This document shows, in pieces, positions 6,035 through 8,248 of a stretch of DNA of 8,248 nucleotides. Below the pieces are notes generated by a model, which saw only the letters and a program-made list of their open reading frames with translations, searched no databases and was not told the origin of the DNA. A program made the translations under genes and the position numbers. The DNA is from Candidatus Fermentibacterales bacterium (GTDB lineage: Bacteria; Fermentibacterota; Fermentibacteria; Fermentibacterales; JAFGKQ01): assembly GCA_016928495.1 (NCBI GenBank), contig JAFGKQ010000011.1:1-8248 (forward strand). Direction: 5' to 3'. How positions within the stretch are numbered: position 1 is the first letter of the stretch; every line of letters begins with the position of its first letter.

Positions 6035-6068
6035 CAGGGCTCCGGTCCGCCCTGACGGCCGGGCCCTG
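6035..6068 (+). other. Strong hairpin between the two kinase genes
   Basis: CAGGGC (6035-6040) pairs with GCCCTG (6063-6068), and CCGG (6042-6045) with CCGG (6059-6062). An inner CCG/CGG (6047-6049, 6056-6058) closes a six-base loop; single bulged T bases lie at 6041 and 6046. This gives about 13 pairs. No U tract follows, so it is better read as an RNA-processing, stability or attenuation element within an operon than as an intrinsic terminator. It starts 33 bases after the first kinase stop and ends 33 bases before GTG 6101. Confidence 0.4.
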
Positions 6069-6091
6069 TCCGCAGGTTCACCATTCCGTCT

Positions 6092-6096
6092 GGAGG
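6092..6096 (+). promoter_or_regulatory. Ribosome binding site for the hybrid kinase gene
   Basis: GGAGG lies four bases upstream of GTG 6101, supporting this non-ATG start. The start places the first receiver-like strand (RVLLIES) at residues 7-13, as expected. Confidence 0.65.
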
Positions 6097-6100
6097 TCCA

Positions 6101-8038
6101 GTGGTCTCTCCACCTACCAGAGTCCTTCTCATAGAGAGCTTGCCGGTCACTCCCCTCCCTCACGGAGGGGACGACCCACGAGCCGGCTCCGGCCTGCTCT
6201 TCGATGGCAACAGCGCCTTCCAGGTCGTACGCGTTCCGAGCGTTGACGCGGCGAGGGAGGCGCTCTCCCGTTCCGGGTTCGACGTACTGGTCGCGGACCT
6301 CGACGCTCTCGATGACGGCTCTCCCGGGTCGCTGCTCCCCATCCTCTCATCGCGCACATCTCCGCCCGTTCTCGCCGTAGGCGACGAGCACCATTCCGGA
6401 AGGGCTCTGGACTACCTGCAGTTCGGCGTGCAGGACTTCCTGCTGAAGGGGTCTTTCAGCCCGGTGGTTCTGGAGAGGGCCATCAGGTACTCCATCGAGA
6501 GGGAGAGGCTGCGCAAGCAGCTCGAGCAGCAGTCGCTCGACCTGTCCTCCAGCGAAGGGCGTCTCCGGGCGATCATCGACAACACGACCGATGCCATAGT
6601 GGTCGTCGGCGCGGACGGCTACATAAGGTTCGCCAACGCCCCTGCCTCCGAGATCTTCGGAGTGCCGCTAGAGGTCCTCCTGAGCGGCCGCTTCGAGTAC
6701 GATCTCGCGCCCGGAGCGATCACCGAGCTGGAGAGGCCGGGCCCCGACGGATCCCCGAGGACACTCGAGATGAGGGCGGCCGAGGTGGTCTGGGAGTCGG
6801 AGCGAGGCATGCTCGCCACGCTCAGGGATGTCACCGACAGGAAGCAGTCGGAGCAGGAGCACCGCAGGCTGATGGATCGCATCCAGCAGATGCAGAAGAT
6901 CGAGGCCATCGGTATCCTGGCGGGAGGCATCGCTCACGACTTCAACAACATACTGACTTCAATACTGGGCAGCCTGTCCCTGGCCACCAGCATAGCTCCC
7001 CCGAAGCCGGAGGACCTGAGGAACCTCCTCAGAGAGGCTGAGAAGGCGGCGCTGAGGGCAAGGAACCTGACCGCGCAGCTTCTCACCTTCTCGAGGGGGG
7101 GCGAGCCGGTCAAGAAGGTGAGGTTCCTGCGGAACGTCATCAAGGATGCCTGCCTGTTCTCGATGATGGGGTCGGGCTGCAAGTGCGAGCTCGAGCTGCC
7201 CGTCGATCTCTGGCCCGCCGAGGTGGACGAGAACCAGTTCACGCAGGTCGTCGACAACCTGGTCATCAACGCGGTGCAGGCGATGGCCGATGCCGGCACC
7301 CTGGAAGTGACTGCCGGTAACATCGAGATCGGCGAGGGCGACAGCCTGCAGCTCGAGCCGGGGCCGTACATACGACTCGAAGTGAGGGATGAAGGCCCCG
7401 GCATACCCGAGGAGTATCTCGGCCGCATCTTCGACCCCTATTTCACCACCAAGCAGAACGGCAGCGGGCTGGGCCTCGCGATATCCTACTCCATAATAGG
7501 CCAGCACGGAGGACTGATCGAGGTGGACTCCAGGCTGGGCGAGGGCAGCCGCTTCTCCGTGTACCTTCCCGCGATTCCGGAGGGCCTGCCGAGGACCGAG
7601 GAGAGCGCCGACCCCCCTCGCAGGGGGGTGGGATGGGTACTCGTGATGGACGATGACGAAGGCGTGCTGAGCATCGCCTCCCAGATGCTGGAGCACCTTG
7701 GTTACCGCGTTGCCACCGCGTCGGATGGAGACGAAGCGGTATCGATCTACGCCAGGGAGCGCCGGAGCCCTGATGGCAACCCGTTCTCGGCAGTGATAAT
7801 GGATCTCACGGTGCCGGGCGCGAAGAACGGCGTGGAAGCTCTCGGCGAGCTGAGGCAGATCGATCCCGAAGTAACGGCGATCGTCTCCAGCGGCTACTTC
7901 AACGACCCTGTCATGGCCAACTACAGGGAATACGGCTTCTCCGGCGTGCTCACCAAGCCCTACAGGCTTGCCGAGATCGGAGAGGTGCTCTCAGAGGTGC
8001 TAGGCTCTCCGGGTGGCCCCCCGGGCGAGCCCGAGTAG
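6101..8038 (+). CDS. Hybrid sensor histidine kinase: receiver-like, PAS, HisKA, HATPase, receiver
   Basis: This 645-residue protein is soluble, with no membrane segment. Residues about 7-130 are a receiver-like domain with D66 (VLVADLDAL) and K116 (FLLKG), but the acidic pair is reduced to Glu12 (LLIES) and the switch Thr/Ser position is Gly94. Residues about 131-150 are a helical linker (YSIERERLRKQLEQQ). Residues about 154-248 are a PAS domain (IIDNTTDAIVVVGADGYIRF, ending ATLRDVTDRKQ). HisKA carries acceptor H279 (GGIAHDFNNIL). The HATPase is complete: N-box N386/N390 (NLVINAVQAM), DEGPGIP (430-436), FDPYFTTK (444-451) and GSGLGL (454-459). The C-terminal receiver (about 512-632) has D517-D519, phospho-acceptor D568 (VIMDL), S596/S597 and K619 (TKPY). 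It should autophosphorylate H279 and pass phosphate to D568 or to the receiver of its paralogue. The PAS ligand is unknown. No DNA-binding output is present. A cyclase gene starts 20 bases after the stop, suggesting a common transcript. Confidence 0.95.
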   Translation: MVSPPTRVLLIESLPVTPLPHGGDDPRAGSGLLFDGNSAFQVVRVPSVDAAREALSRSGFDVLVADLDALDDGSPGSLLPILSSRTSPPVLAVGDEHHSGRALDYLQFGVQDFLLKGSFSPVVLERAIRYSIERERLRKQLEQQSLDLSSSEGRLRAIIDNTTDAIVVVGADGYIRFANAPASEIFGVPLEVLLSGRFEYDLAPGAITELERPGPDGSPRTLEMRAAEVVWESERGMLATLRDVTDRKQSEQEHRRLMDRIQQMQKIEAIGILAGGIAHDFNNILTSILGSLSLATSIAPPKPEDLRNLLREAEKAALRARNLTAQLLTFSRGGEPVKKVRFLRNVIKDACLFSMMGSGCKCELELPVDLWPAEVDENQFTQVVDNLVINAVQAMADAGTLEVTAGNIEIGEGDSLQLEPGPYIRLEVRDEGPGIPEEYLGRIFDPYFTTKQNGSGLGLAISYSIIGQHGGLIEVDSRLGEGSRFSVYLPAIPEGLPRTEESADPPRRGVGWVLVMDDDEGVLSIASQMLEHLGYRVATASDGDEAVSIYARERRSPDGNPFSAVIMDLTVPGAKNGVEALGELRQIDPEVTAIVSSGYFNDPVMANYREYGFSGVLTKPYRLAEIGEVLSEVLGSPGGPPGEPE

Positions 8039-8068
8039 CGCCCGGGAACGGGCGGCCCATGCCCGGGC
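8039..8068 (+). promoter_or_regulatory. Overlapping alternative hairpins around the cyclase start codon
   Basis: CGCCCG (8039-8044) and CGGGCG (8049-8054) form a perfect stem closed by a GGAA (GNRA-type) tetraloop directly after the kinase stop. The same left arm can instead pair as GCCCGGG (8040-8046) with CCCGGGC (8062-8068), which holds ATG 8059 in the loop beside the stem. The two folds exclude each other, and the only weak Shine-Dalgarno-like bases (GGGCGG, 8050-8055) are involved. Ribosomes finishing the kinase would open this structure, consistent with translational coupling. High GC content makes chance pairing possible. Confidence 0.35.
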
Positions 8069-8248
8069 ATCAGATAGTCTTCCTCTTCACGGACATAGAG
8101 GGCTCCACCCGCAAGTGGCAGGAGCACCAGGACTCGATGCCGGAGGCGCTTTCCGAGCACGACAGGATCGTTCTGTCCTGCATCTCCGAGTTCGGAGGCA
8201 GACGGGTCAAGCATACCGGCGATGGGGTCATGGCCGTGTTCGACGATG
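8059..8248 (+). CDS. Class III adenylate/guanylate cyclase, N-terminal fragment (runs off right edge)
   Basis: Only the first 63 residues are in the window, but the catalytic domain starts at once: VFLFTDIEGST (7-17) with first metal ligand Asp12, then the central helix (EHDRIVLSCISEFGGRRV, 33-50) and KHTGDGVMAVF (51-61) with second metal ligand Asp55. This is the class III cyclase signature. Lys51, in the position before TGDG, is typical of enzymes that use ATP, so adenylate cyclase is likelier than guanylate cyclase; the partner purine-binding residue lies outside the window. A catalytic domain at the very N-terminus often goes with a C-terminal AAA/TPR or other regulatory region, which cannot be seen here. 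No good Shine-Dalgarno is present. The gene lies 20 bases after the hybrid kinase stop, suggesting co-transcription and coupling, and making cyclic nucleotide synthesis a candidate output of the kinase pair. Confidence 0.9.
   Translation, partial: MPGHQIVFLFTDIEGSTRKWQEHQDSMPEALSEHDRIVLSCISEFGGRRVKHTGDGVMAVFDD

Noticed and set aside
7095-7101. Seven-G run in the hybrid kinase as a phase-variation or frameshift site
   Set aside because: It falls in ordinary Arg-Gly-Gly codons of a conserved kinase region with no overlapping product identified. Its presence shows that G7 runs arise readily here and tempers the similar claim at 851-857.
1-8248. tRNA, rRNA, CRISPR array, transposase, attachment sites or phage genes
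   Set aside because: None seen on reading the window; no spaced direct repeats of CRISPR type and no transposase or integrase motifs in any supported gene.

Overview
The window reads as ordinary, densely packed, GC-rich bacterial DNA: short intergenic gaps, GTG starts, and no rRNA, tRNA, CRISPR array, insertion sequence or phage gene that I can see. A secreted GH18-type protein with a golvesin-like domain and a C-terminal FlgD/type IX-like sorting module, next to PAS/receiver/histidine-kinase hybrids, a 40-residue-period TPR protein, a CHASE2 sensor and a class III nucleotide cyclase, suggests an uncultured GC-rich member of the FCB-related or neighbouring candidate phyla (Eisenbacteria-, Fermentibacteria- or Latescibacteria-like). 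That placement is inference from domain style only.

The layout is two divergent blocks around an intergenic region at about 4623-4853. Leftward (minus strand), in order of transcription: a cytoplasmic TPR protein of ten 40-residue repeats (4622-3162); a 100-residue exported, very acidic protein (3074-2772); a 626-residue exported GH18 protein of the YaaH-like type (2692-812); and a CHASE2 membrane sensor (815 to beyond the left edge) whose ATG overlaps the GH18 stop by four bases. Rightward (plus strand): a short histidine-kinase-like/receiver protein that has lost key ATP-binding residues (4854-6002); a full hybrid kinase with receiver-like, PAS, HisKA, HATPase and receiver domains (6101-8038); and the start of a class III adenylate/guanylate cyclase (8059 to beyond the right edge).

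The most interesting point is the pair of kinases. The first is a diverged copy of the core of the second. It keeps the phospho-acceptor His and a complete receiver, but the N-box Asn is His and the second glycine box is damaged. It looks like a pseudokinase or phosphorelay partner encoded just upstream of its active paralogue. The active kinase is followed within about 20 bases by the cyclase, so a phosphorelay that sets cyclic nucleotide level is a reasonable hypothesis. The leftward block would supply an envelope or extracellular branch (secreted carbohydrate-active-type protein plus CHASE2 sensor). Whether the two blocks work together is inferred only from adjacency. The effector of the CHASE2 protein and most of the cyclase lie outside the window.
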